The notes beneath the pieces are model-generated. The model was not told where the DNA came from. It did not search any database and worked only from the letters and a program-made list of their open reading frames with translations. DNA of 18,584 bases from Ga0077527 sp038316355 (GTDB lineage Bacteria > Pseudomonadota > Gammaproteobacteria > Burkholderiales > SG8-41): the NCBI GenBank assembly GCA_038316355.1, contig JBBQAO010000074.1, forward strand, positions 1-18,584. Reading direction: 5' to 3'. Shown piece by piece: positions 8,809 through 15,903 of this stretch (its first letter is position 1; every line of letters starts with the position of its first letter). The position numbers and the translations under genes are program-made.

Positions 8809-8829
8809 CCCCCCCCACCCAACCAGACC

Positions 8830-9519
8830 TCAATCTGCAGAACCGCGCTGCGCCATCGACTTGCGGTCGAGCACGATAATCTTGCGCTTGTCGGTGACGA
8901 TCAGGTTCTTTTCCTGCAGATCCTTGACCACCCGGCTGACCATTTCACGGGAAGCCCCGATCATGCGCGCGATTTCCTGCTTTGCCGGTGCCCGTTGCAC
9001 TATCCATTGGCCGTCAATATTTTCGGCCATGTCGATGATCAGACGGGCAACCCGTCCGTAAACGTCGATCAGCGCGAGGCTTTCGATCTTGCGATCGGCA
9101 TCGCGCAGGCGTTTGACCATGTTCCGCAGCACCAGCATTGCCATTTCGGCATGGCTTTCCAGGCAGGCCAGGAATGCAGTGCGCGGAATTCGCAGCATCT
9201 CACAGGGTTCCAGCGTCTCCACCGTCGCCGAACTCGGCAGGCTGTCGAGCAGTCCCATTTCGCCGACAAAATCCTGGGCACCCATCACCGTCAGGATGAC
9301 TTCATGGCCCTCTTCATCCGGGATCAGCACTTTGACCCGGCCTGACAGAACGATGTACAGCGCTTCGGTTTCCTCGCCGGCGCGCAGGATGGCCGCACCG
9401 CGCGGATAACTGCGCTGCTGCACGCCCGGCAGCAAGGCGGCGATCTGCTGATCCGAAAAAGACGAAAACAGCGGGACTGTTTTCAGAATCTGGGGATTCA
9501 ATGCAATTGGAGCGGGCAT
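8830..9519 (-). CDS. Crp/Fnr-family transcription regulator
   Basis: From the ATG at 9519 this is a 229-residue Crp/Fnr regulator. The N-terminal part is a cyclic-nucleotide-binding fold (LSGRVKVLIPDEEGHE, then FVGEMGLLDSLPSSATVE), followed by a long dimerisation helix and a C-terminal winged helix-turn-helix with recognition helix GASREMVSRVVKDL. The residues that contact GTGA in E. coli Crp (Arg180, Glu181, Arg185) are all conserved here (R191, E192, R196). The Arg82 that binds the cAMP phosphate is replaced by Ser in SSATV, so canonical cAMP binding is doubtful. There is no Fnr cysteine cluster (only two Cys). A GTG start at 9552 would add 11 residues. It sits where lrp sits in E. coli, divergent from trxB. 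Confidence 0.9.
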   Translation of the reverse strand: MPAPIALNPQILKTVPLFSSFSDQQIAALLPGVQQRSYPRGAAILRAGEETEALYIVLSGRVKVLIPDEEGHEVILTVMGAQDFVGEMGLLDSLPSSATVETLEPCEMLRIPRTAFLACLESHAEMAMLVLRNMVKRLRDADRKIESLALIDVYGRVARLIIDMAENIDGQWIVQRAPAKQEIARMIGASREMVSRVVKDLQEKNLIVTDKRKIIVLDRKSMAQRGSAD

Positions 9520-9528
9520 GGGCTCGTC

Positions 9529-9608
9529 ACTATTGGCTGTTTTTCCGGGCACGGCCGCATACCGTGGCCGCTAACAGGGGGCATGTTGCCAGAACGCAGG
9601 CCAATAGT
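9529..9608. repeat. Nine-base inverted repeat in the crp-like/trxB divergent region
   Basis: ACTATTGGC at 9529-9537 recurs inverted as GCCAATAGT at 9600-9608. Both lie between the ATG of the Crp-family gene and the trxB start. They could be paired half-sites for a regulator acting on both divergent promoters. If the alternative GTG start (9552) is used, the left arm is coding. Confidence 0.35.
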
Positions 9609-9715
9609 CATGCCCGTCCGGCCCTTAAGGCGCCGACCTGGCCGAATATCGCGGCGCACGCTGCAAACTGCTACATTCTTGCCTTTTCGCCAACCACCTT
9701 CATCTTCAGGGAATC

Positions 9716-10687
9716 ATGATTTCTTCAGCCTCCGCCACCCGGCACTGCCGGGTACTGATCCTCGGTTCCGGCCCCGCCGGTTATTCGGCCGCCGTGTACG
9801 CCGCGCGCGCCAATCTAAAACCGGTGCTGATCACCGGGCTCGCCCAGGGCGGTCAATTAATGACGACGACCGACGTCGACAACTGGCCGGCTGACGCCGA
9901 CGGTGTGCAGGGCCCCGAACTGATGGAACGTTTCCAGAAACACGCCGAACGTTTCAACACCGAAATTATTTTTGACCACATCCACACGGTGCGGCTGAAA
10001 GACACGCCCATCACGCTGATCGGCGATCAGGGTACCTACAACTGCGATGCACTGATCATCGCCACCGGCGCATCGGCGATGTACCTCGGCCTGCCCTCGG
10101 AAGAGAAATTCATGGGCAAGGGCGTGTCGGGTTGCGCCACCTGCGACGGGTTTTTCTACAAAAACCAGGAGGTATCGGTGATCGGCGGCGGCAACACCGC
10201 GGTCGAGGAAGCGTTGTACCTGACCAATATCGCCAAGCATGTGACCATCGTGCATCGCCGCGACAAGTTCCGCGCTGAAGCCATCCTCGTCGACAAACTG
10301 AACGAGCGCGTCGCCTCCGGCAAGGCCACCATCCTCTGGAATCACGTGCTGGATGAAGTGCTGGGCGACAACACCGGCGTCACCGGCATGCGCATCAAAC
10401 ATGCCAGGACCGGCGCGACCACGGACAAACAACTGCAGGGCGTGTTCATCGCCATCGGCCACAAGCCAAATACCGATATTTTCGCAGGCCAGCTTGAAAT
10501 GCAAAACGGCTACATCGTCACCCACAGCGGACTCAAGGGCAACGCCACCGCCACCAGTATTCCCGGCGTGTTCGCCGCCGGTGATGTGCAGGATCATGTT
10601 TACCGGCAGGCAGTGACCAGTGCCGGCACCGGTTGCATGGCCGCGCTCGACGCGCAGAAATATCTCGAAAGCAAAGGCCTGGTCTGA
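9716..10687 (+). CDS. trxB: Thioredoxin reductase
   Basis: The 323-residue flavoprotein passes electrons from NADPH through FAD to thioredoxin. The N-terminal FAD-binding motif is GSGPAG (17-22), the redox-active disulfide is C140-A-T-C143 in GVSGCATCDGFFYK, the NADPH-binding motif is GGGNTAVEEA (157-166) with HRR downstream, and the C-terminal FAD motif is FAAGDVQD (286-293). The length is normal. The ATG is preceded by AGGGAA at 5-base spacing. It is divergent from the Crp-family gene. A perfect GC hairpin without a U-run (TCCGGC/GCCGGA, 10689-10704) follows the stop, and the Smr gene starts 37 bases on, so the two are probably cotranscribed. Confidence 0.98.
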   Translation: MISSASATRHCRVLILGSGPAGYSAAVYAARANLKPVLITGLAQGGQLMTTTDVDNWPADADGVQGPELMERFQKHAERFNTEIIFDHIHTVRLKDTPITLIGDQGTYNCDALIIATGASAMYLGLPSEEKFMGKGVSGCATCDGFFYKNQEVSVIGGGNTAVEEALYLTNIAKHVTIVHRRDKFRAEAILVDKLNERVASGKATILWNHVLDEVLGDNTGVTGMRIKHARTGATTDKQLQGVFIAIGHKPNTDIFAGQLEMQNGYIVTHSGLKGNATATSIPGVFAAGDVQDHVYRQAVTSAGTGCMAALDAQKYLESKGLV

Positions 10688-10724
10688 ATCCGGCCCGAGC
10701 CGGACAGGCTGATCGGGGTGCGCT

Positions 10725-11354
10725 GTGAAAAAAGCCAAACCGTCCCCAAAGGGGACTTGCTTCGCGGCGCCCCCCAAGAGGACTTGCTTCGCGGCGCCCA
10801 GCGGCGTTAACCCGCCGGACAAAGAAGAATCGACGCCCGAGCTGCTGCGCACGGCGCTGGCCGATGTCACGCCGCTGCCGCCCGCTAACCGTGCCAGGCT
10901 GGTCCGGCCTCGACCGTTGCCGATTGCCGCGCAACGCCAGCTCGATGAAATCGCTGTGCTGCGCGACACGCTCAGCGACGCCCCGGCCTGGGAACTGGGC
11001 CTCGAGAACGGCGACGAACTGCTGTTCCTGCGCAACGGCATATCGGCGCAGCAACTGAAAAAACTGCGTCGTGGCCACTGGGCTGTCCAGGATCATCTCG
11101 ATTTGCACGGTCTCAATTCCGTGGAAGCGCGGATTCTGACGGCGGAATTCCTCGCTCATTGCGTACGCGAGGGACTGCGCTGCGTGCGCATCGTGCACGG
11201 CAAAGGCCTGGGGTCACCCAACCGGGAACCAGTGCTGAAGAAAAAAGTGGCGGGCTGGCTGGCCCAGCGCGACGAAGTGCTGGCCTACTGCCAGGCGCCG
11301 CAGGCCGATGGCGGCGGCGGCGCAGTGCTGGTGATGCTTAAAGCCCGAAGATAA
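10725..11354 (+). CDS. Smr-domain protein (MutS2 C-terminal type)
   Basis: A 209-residue protein whose C-terminal third (about 124-208) is an Smr domain: LDLHGLNSVEA (DLHG at 126-129), VRIVHGKGLGS (HGKG at 158-161) and a VLVMLKARR end. Stand-alone Smr proteins of this kind are putative endonucleases acting on nucleic acid. The cellular role of this one is unknown. The middle (about 60-115) is the N-terminal extension usual in proteobacterial Smr proteins. The start is a GTG at 10725 with GGGG upstream. Residues 9-26 are an odd tandem duplication (KGTCFAAPP, KRTCFAAPS) encoded by a 27-bp repeat. It probably shares a transcript with trxB and is convergent with glnB, ten bases away. Confidence 0.9.
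   Translation: MKKAKPSPKGTCFAAPPKRTCFAAPSGVNPPDKEESTPELLRTALADVTPLPPANRARLVRPRPLPIAAQRQLDEIAVLRDTLSDAPAWELGLENGDELLFLRNGISAQQLKKLRRGHWAVQDHLDLHGLNSVEARILTAEFLAHCVREGLRCVRIVHGKGLGSPNREPVLKKKVAGWLAQRDEVLAYCQAPQADGGGGAVLVMLKARR
10742..10798 (+). repeat. 27-bp tandem repeat with a palindrome inside a gene
   Basis: GGACTTGCTTCGCGGCGCC occurs at 10753-10771 and again at 10780-10798, a period of 27 bases. The first copy is preceded by the palindrome GTCCCC-AAA-GGGGAC (10742-10756); the second carries a degraded form. It keeps frame and encodes nine-residue repeats near the start of the Smr protein, looking like an extragenic palindrome-type element that has moved into a coding region. Confidence 0.85.
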
Positions 11355-11356
11355 AA

Positions 11357-11379
11357 GAAGCCGCTCAGATGGCGGCTTC
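11357..11379 (-). terminator. Intrinsic terminator of glnB
   Basis: GAAGCCGC (11357-11364) pairs with GCGGCTTC (11372-11379) around a seven-base loop. On the minus strand it is followed at once by TTTTAT. The stem contains the last glnB codons and the loop its stop. It lies at the convergent junction with the Smr gene and may act both ways, although the plus-strand side lacks a T run. Confidence 0.75.
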
Positions 11380-11703
11380 GTCGGTCTCGCCGGTGCGGAT
11401 ACGAATGACCTGCGACACATCGCTGACAAAAATCTTGCCGTCGCCAATCTTGCCGGTGCGCGCCGCCTTGATCACTGCATCAATGGCCGCCTCCAGCAGC
11501 TTGTCCGGAACCACGACCTCGACTTTCACCTTGGGCAGGAAATCGACGACGTATTCCGCGCCGCGATAGAGTTCGGTATGCCCCTTCTGCCGGCCGAAGC
11601 CCTTGACCTCCGTCACGGTCAGTCCGCTGACACCGATTTCAGACAGCGCCTCGCGCACTTCATCCAGCTTGAAGGGCTTGAATATTGCCTCGATTTTTTT
11701 CAT
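11365..11703 (-). CDS. glnB: Nitrogen regulatory protein PII
   Basis: The 112-residue PII trimer subunit senses 2-oxoglutarate, ATP/ADP and, through uridylylation, glutamine, and controls glutamine synthetase adenylylation and NtrB. The T-loop TELYRGAEYVVDFLPK carries Tyr51, the uridylylation site. TGKIGDGKIFV (83-93) and the RIRTGE end are the PII signatures. GlnB is preferred to GlnK because the N-terminus is MKKIEAIFKPFKL, no amtB is adjacent and nadE is next door, an arrangement I recall from betaproteobacteria. The ATG has GGAGA upstream. It lies 52 bases after nadE on the same strand, so the two may share a transcript. Confidence 0.95.
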   Translation of the reverse strand: MKKIEAIFKPFKLDEVREALSEIGVSGLTVTEVKGFGRQKGHTELYRGAEYVVDFLPKVKVEVVVPDKLLEAAIDAVIKAARTGKIGDGKIFVSDVSQVIRIRTGETDEAAI

Positions 11704-11755
11704 GGGGTCTCCGGCTGTTTACCGTGGATTATTATGGAAAAGAATAGCACAAGGC

Positions 11756-13354
11756 TCAGTGCCTGAACTTGTTGGTGATCGGATAACGCCAGTCCTTGCC
11801 GAACCCGCGACTGGTAATGCGGATGCCCACCGGCGACTGGCGGCGCTTGTATTCGCTGATGCGGATCAGCTTCACCACCCGGTCCACATCCGCCGGGGCA
11901 TGGCCCATGGCGACGATTTCCTGGGGACTGCGGTAATGCTCGACATAGGCCTCCATGATCGCATCCAGCACATCGTACGGCGGCAGACTGTCCTGATCCT
12001 TCTGGTCGGGACGCAGTTCTGCCGAGGGCGCACGGTCGATGACCCGCCGCGGTATCACCGGCGCCACGGTATTGCGATATTCAGACAGCCTGTAGACCAG
12101 TGTTTTCTTGATGTCCTTCAGCACCGCAAAGCCGCCGGCCATGTCGCCGTACAGGGTGGCGTAACCGGTGCCCATTTCGCTCTTGTTACCGGTGGTCAGC
12201 ACGATGGCGCCGGTCTTGTTGGACATCGCCATCAACAGTGTGCCGCGGATCCGCGCCTGCAGGTTTTCTTCGGTCACGTCCTCGGCAAGGCCTTTGAACT
12301 CGCCCGCCAGCGCGGTGCGGAACGCGTCGAACACAGGCAGGATCGGGATTTCGGAATAACGTACGCCCATGATCCGTGCCTGCTCCGCCGCATCCTCGCA
12401 GCTCATGCCGGCAGTATATTGCGAGGGCATCATCACTGCATGCACCCTGTCGGCGCCCAGCGCATCGACCGCGACTGCCAGTGTCAGCGCCGAATCAATG
12501 CCGCCGGACAGGCCGAGCAGCGCCCCGGGAAAACCGTTTTTACCCAGATAGTCACGCACACCCAGCGTCAATGCGCTGTAAACATCCCGCTCCAGAGCAA
12601 CCACGGGCGCCACTGCGCCCTTCACCGGCACACCGCCGACCAGTTCGACCAGCGTCAGCGCCTCCTCGAACGCCGGCAGCTGGTGCGTCAGTTCACCGTG
12701 GCCGTCGACCGCAAACGATGCGCCGTCAAACACCAGTTCATCCTGACCGCCAACCTGGTTGGCGTAAACGACCGGCATGCCCGTCTTGCCGACGCGTTCG
12801 CGCACCACTTCATAACGCGTCAGCTGCTTGTTGATATGGTATGGCGATGCATTCAGCACCAGCAACAGTTGCGCGCCGGCGTCGCGCGCGGCTTTTGCCG
12901 CCGGCTCCTCCCAAACGTCGGCGCAGATGTTGATGCCGATGCGCACACCCTCATGCTCGAATACGCAGGGCGCGTCGCCGGAATCAAAATAACGCTCCTC
13001 GTCGAACACCGTATAGTTGGGCAGCGTGCGTTTCAGGTACGTCGCCACCACCCTGCCGTTGCGGATCACCGACGCTGCGTTGTAACGTTTGCCGCCAATC
13101 TGGTGCGGGTGCCCCAGCACCAGCGTGATATTCCGGGTAGCGCGCACGATGCCATGGAATTCGCTGTCACAGGCGCGGTAAAAATCATCGCGCAACAGCA
13201 GATCCTCGGGCGGATAACCCGAGAGCGCAAGTTCAGTCGTCAACAGCAGCCCGGCACCGCCCGCCCTGGCGCGCTGTGCGGCATCAAGAATTTTCGCGGC
13301 ATTGCCGGCAAGGTCACCGACGGTAAAATTGAGCTGTGCAATCGCTATTTTCAT
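11756..13354 (-). CDS. nadE: Glutamine-dependent NAD+ synthetase
   Basis: The 532-residue protein converts nicotinate adenine dinucleotide to NAD+ using ATP and ammonia taken from glutamine. The N-terminal nitrilase-like glutaminase domain (about 1-250) shows the Glu-Lys-Cys triad: E41 in TTELALSGYPPED, K108 in YLKRTLPNY and C144 in NICADVWEE. The C-terminal NAD synthase domain has the PP-loop GLSGGIDSAL (281-290) and GNKSEMGTGYATLYGDM. The length is right for the short bacterial two-domain form. The ATG has only a weak ribosome site. It is divergent from the TPR gene and followed by glnB. A plus-strand open frame of 649 codons runs antisense through it and is not a gene. Confidence 0.97.
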   Translation of the reverse strand: MKIAIAQLNFTVGDLAGNAAKILDAAQRARAGGAGLLLTTELALSGYPPEDLLLRDDFYRACDSEFHGIVRATRNITLVLGHPHQIGGKRYNAASVIRNGRVVATYLKRTLPNYTVFDEERYFDSGDAPCVFEHEGVRIGINICADVWEEPAAKAARDAGAQLLLVLNASPYHINKQLTRYEVVRERVGKTGMPVVYANQVGGQDELVFDGASFAVDGHGELTHQLPAFEEALTLVELVGGVPVKGAVAPVVALERDVYSALTLGVRDYLGKNGFPGALLGLSGGIDSALTLAVAVDALGADRVHAVMMPSQYTAGMSCEDAAEQARIMGVRYSEIPILPVFDAFRTALAGEFKGLAEDVTEENLQARIRGTLLMAMSNKTGAIVLTTGNKSEMGTGYATLYGDMAGGFAVLKDIKKTLVYRLSEYRNTVAPVIPRRVIDRAPSAELRPDQKDQDSLPPYDVLDAIMEAYVEHYRSPQEIVAMGHAPADVDRVVKLIRISEYKRRQSPVGIRITSRGFGKDWRYPITNKFRH

Positions 13355-13371
13355 ATCGCTAATATATCATC

Positions 13372-13395
13372 GGCGCGCGCACCTTTTTGCGCGCC
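13372..13395. repeat. GC inverted repeat between nadE and the TPR gene
   Basis: GGCGCGC (13372-13378) pairs with GCGCGCC (13389-13395) around a ten-base loop containing TTTTT. It fills much of the 58-base gap between the divergent starts, so it could be an operator or form a hairpin in the leader of either transcript. An AT-rich TATATT (minus-strand -10-like) lies between it and nadE. Confidence 0.4.
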
Positions 13396-13412
13396 ACGCT
13401 ACCTCTACACAC

Positions 13413-13985
13413 ATGCTGCACTGGTTTCATTATTACCGGGCGCGCCTGAACCTGATGCTGCGCCGGCACGACGATGCGGTGGCCGCTTATCGCGACGCAC
13501 AGGTCGCCAATCCGCATTTTGCTCTGGCAGCGGCCAGCGCCGGTTTCCTTGAGGCCTCGCGCCAGCGCTGGGACGCCGCCGCCAGCGCCTTCCAGCAGGC
13601 GCTGGCGATCACCCCCGAAGACGCCGACCTCTGGTTCAACCTCGGCTATGTCCGCCAGCAACAACAGGACGATGCCGCCACCATCGAATGTTTTGGGCGC
13701 GCCGTCAAACTGAAACGCAGCCTCGACCGCGCCTGGTTCGGCCTCGGCCTGGCCCATCGCAGCCGCGGCGACATCGAGGAGGCGGTGCGCGCCTTCAAAG
13801 TGGCCGCCGAACTGCAGCCGATGAACCCGCATGCCTTTTACGAACTGGCAATGGTGCAGCTTGCACGGGGAAATCTGCAGGACGTGCGCAGGATCATCAA
13901 ACATGTCGCTGAGTTCGATCCGCAGATGACGCGCCAACTGATCCGCGACACCGGCCAGCATCCGGAGGGCGTGACGCTGCGGTGA
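13413..13985 (+). CDS. Tetratricopeptide-repeat protein
   Basis: From the ATG at 13413 the product is 190 residues made almost wholly of TPR units of about 34 residues, for example 38-71 (AAASAGFLEASRQRWDAAAS onward), 72-105 (ADLWFNLGYVRQQQQDDAA onward), 106-139 (DRAWFGLGLAHRSRGDIEEA onward) and 140-172. TPRs are protein-protein interaction scaffolds; the partner is unknown. There is no signal peptide. An upstream in-frame start at 13302 would overlap the nadE coding region, so I prefer 13413. The stop overlaps the next gene's GTG start by four bases (GTGA), so the two are translationally coupled and probably work together. Confidence 0.85.
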   Translation: MLHWFHYYRARLNLMLRRHDDAVAAYRDAQVANPHFALAAASAGFLEASRQRWDAAASAFQQALAITPEDADLWFNLGYVRQQQQDDAATIECFGRAVKLKRSLDRAWFGLGLAHRSRGDIEEAVRAFKVAAELQPMNPHAFYELAMVQLARGNLQDVRRIIKHVAEFDPQMTRQLIRDTGQHPEGVTLR

Positions 13986-15100
13986 AGCTGCACGTCGCAT
14001 CATCGTTGACGGACGTTGCTGCGGGGGCATGGAACCGGCTCGCTGGCGATGATCCCTTCCTGCAACACGCCTTCCTGCACGCACTGCATGACAGCGGCTG
14101 CGCCTGCCCGGACACCGGCTGGGCGCCGCAGTACCTGCTGCTGCGTGACGGTGATGAACTCGCCGGCGCGATGCCGCTGTATCTGAAGGGCCACTCCTAC
14201 GGCGAATACGTGTTCGACTGGGCCTGGGCTGATGCCTACCAGCGCCACGGCATCGAGTATTACCCCAAGCTGCTCAGCGCCATCCCGTTCACGCCGGTGG
14301 TCGGCTCGCGTTTGCTCGCATCCAAACCCGAATACCGCAATCAACTCGTTGCCGGGGCGCTGGAACTCGCCCGCCGCAGCAAAACCACTTCGCTGCATGT
14401 GCTGTTTCCCGCCGCAGAGGATATCGAATGCCTCACCGCCCACGGTTTCCTGCTGCGCCAGGGTCGTCAATTTCACTGGACCAACCGGAACTATGACAAC
14501 TTCGATTCTTTCCTCGCGCAATTCAGCCACGACAAACGCAAAAAAATCCGCCAGGAACGGCGCAAGGTGCGTGACGCCGGTATCCGCTTCACCTGGATCG
14601 AAGGCACGGCCATCAACGATGACGACTGGCGGTTTTTTGCACGCTGTTACAGCCAGACTTACCGCGAACATCATTCCTCGCCATACCTGAACCTGGAATT
14701 TTTCCGCCGTATCGGCGCAGCCATGCCCGACAATCTCGTACTGGTGCGCGCCGAACGCGAAGGCCAGGCCATCGCCGCATCACTGCTGGTGCGCAACGGC
14801 GCCCGCCTTTATGGCCGCCACTGGGGTGCGCTGGAACATCACCCTGCGCTGCATTTTGAAGCCTGTTATTACCAGGGAATCGAATACGCCATCGCCCGCG
14901 GCCTGCAGGTGTTCGAGGGCGGCGCGCAGGGCGAGCACAAAATGGCGCGTGGCCTGCTGCCGGTGACCACCCAATCGGCGCACTGGCTGGCGCATCCGGA
15001 ATTTGCCTCCGCCATCGAGAATTTCCTCGACCGCGAAACGGCGCTAATGGAAGAACACGACCGCGAACTGGCGGCGCGCAGCCCCTTCAAGGCCGGCTGA
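13982..15100 (+). CDS. GNAT/FemAB-like acyltransferase (DUF482 family)
   Basis: A 372-residue cytosolic protein resembling the DUF482 (PF04339, FemAB-like) branch of the GNAT superfamily. Recognisable stretches are NPFL-like GDDPFLQHAFLHAL near the start, LYLKGHSYGEYVFDWAWADAY (start of the core), a KRKKIRQERRKV basic helix about one third from the end, and the C-terminal HFEACYYQGIEYAI followed by FEGGAQGEHKMARGL. Members are thought to transfer an acyl or aminoacyl group, but the substrate is unknown. The start is a GTG overlapping the TPR gene's stop by four bases. It ends 74 bases before the NUDIX gene. Confidence 0.88.
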   Translation: MKLHVASSLTDVAAGAWNRLAGDDPFLQHAFLHALHDSGCACPDTGWAPQYLLLRDGDELAGAMPLYLKGHSYGEYVFDWAWADAYQRHGIEYYPKLLSAIPFTPVVGSRLLASKPEYRNQLVAGALELARRSKTTSLHVLFPAAEDIECLTAHGFLLRQGRQFHWTNRNYDNFDSFLAQFSHDKRKKIRQERRKVRDAGIRFTWIEGTAINDDDWRFFARCYSQTYREHHSSPYLNLEFFRRIGAAMPDNLVLVRAEREGQAIAASLLVRNGARLYGRHWGALEHHPALHFEACYYQGIEYAIARGLQVFEGGAQGEHKMARGLLPVTTQSAHWLAHPEFASAIENFLDRETALMEEHDRELAARSPFKAG

Positions 15101-15128
15101 GCAGCCCGGCATGGCCGTCTTGCCTTAT

Positions 15129-15162
15129 AGTTACGCCCCACCCACAGTTACGCCCCACCCAC
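15129..15162. repeat. Two tandem copies of a 17-base unit
   Basis: AGTTACGCCCCACCCAC occurs twice without a gap (15129-15145 and 15146-15162), ending 12 bases before the NUDIX ATG and so lying over its leader and promoter region. Confidence 0.9.
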
Positions 15163-15174
15163 CGGAATCCTCGC

Positions 15175-15720
15175 ATGAAGTTCTGCAGCAATTGCGGCGC
15201 CGCAGTCGCGCTCAAAATTCCCGCCGGCGACACGTTGTCGCGCCACGTCTGCGACGCCTGCGGCATCATCCATTACCAGAATCCGAAAATGATCGTCGGC
15301 TGCATCGCAGAGTGGGAGAGCCGCATCCTCCTCTGCCGCCGCGCGATCGAACCGCGCCACGGCCTGTGGACGGTGCCTGCCGGCTTCATGGAAAACGGCG
15401 AAACCACGGCACAGGGCGCTGCGCGTGAAACGCTGGAAGAAGCCAATGCCCGCGTTGAAATCGGGCCGCTGTATGCGATGTACAACATTCCGCACATCAA
15501 CCAGGTCTACATCCTGTTCCGCGCGCGCCTGCTCGATCTGGATTTCAGTGCCGGCACCGAGAGTCTGGAAGTGCGCCTGTTCGACGAAGCGGAAGTTCCG
15601 TGGGAACAACTGGCCTTCGCCACGGTACGCAACACGCTGACTCATTATTACGCTGATCGAAAATCCGGCGAGTACCGCTTTCATCTCGGCACCATCGAAC
15701 GCGCAGCCGCACGTTCCTGA
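15175..15720 (+). CDS. NUDIX hydrolase with zinc ribbon
   Basis: A 181-residue NUDIX hydrolase. An N-terminal zinc ribbon has CxxC at C4/C7 and C26/C29. The NUDIX box runs from G70 to A92: G70, E76, R84-E85 and E88-E89 are all present, so metal-dependent pyrophosphate hydrolysis should be intact, but the usual Gly near the end is Asn91. Such COG1051-type proteins cleave nucleoside diphosphate compounds such as ADP-ribose or NADH; the substrate here cannot be deduced. The nearby NAD synthetase gene is suggestive but not evidence. The ATG has CCGGAAT upstream. A 17-base tandem repeat lies just before it. It is the last gene of the rightward TPR-GNAT-NUDIX run. Confidence 0.93.
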   Translation: MKFCSNCGAAVALKIPAGDTLSRHVCDACGIIHYQNPKMIVGCIAEWESRILLCRRAIEPRHGLWTVPAGFMENGETTAQGAARETLEEANARVEIGPLYAMYNIPHINQVYILFRARLLDLDFSAGTESLEVRLFDEAEVPWEQLAFATVRNTLTHYYADRKSGEYRFHLGTIERAAARS

Positions 15721-15786
15721 GCACTTTTTACTGGTTTTTTACCGGCCCTATTAACCGCGTCTTTCAAAAAAACCGGTAAAGCCGCG

Positions 15787-15903
15787 ATGGCGATGAAACG
15801 CACCGATGACAAACCGGTGGGGCCGGCAAACCCCGAGGAAATCACGCAGGCGCAAAAACATCTGGCCGAATTGCTGGCCATTACCGGCAATGTCAAACGC
15901 TGA
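15787..15903 (+). CDS. Possible 38-residue protein, unknown
   Basis: An ATG at 15787 opens a frame of 38 codons ending TGA at 15901-15903: it begins MAMKRTDDKPVGPANPEE and ends HLAELLAITGNVKR. The sequence is hydrophilic with a predicted helix in its second half. The same frame is open back to the NUDIX stop, so it could also be a trailing remnant of a longer protein. The ribosome site is weak, and I recognise no family. Coding-like codon use is the main support. Confidence 0.35.
   Translation: MAMKRTDDKPVGPANPEEITQAQKHLAELLAITGNVKR

Noticed and set aside
10689..10704. GC hairpin after trxB as a terminator
   Set aside because: The stem is perfect but no U-run follows, and the next gene starts 20 bases later on the same strand.
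9857..11041. 394-codon minus-strand open frame
   Set aside because: Antisense to trxB and the Smr gene, both of which have full catalytic or family motifs.
11603..13552. 649-codon plus-strand open frame
   Set aside because: It lies antisense to the complete nadE gene and glnB start, has no domain and is rich in His, Arg and Gln as expected for the shadow of a GC-rich gene.
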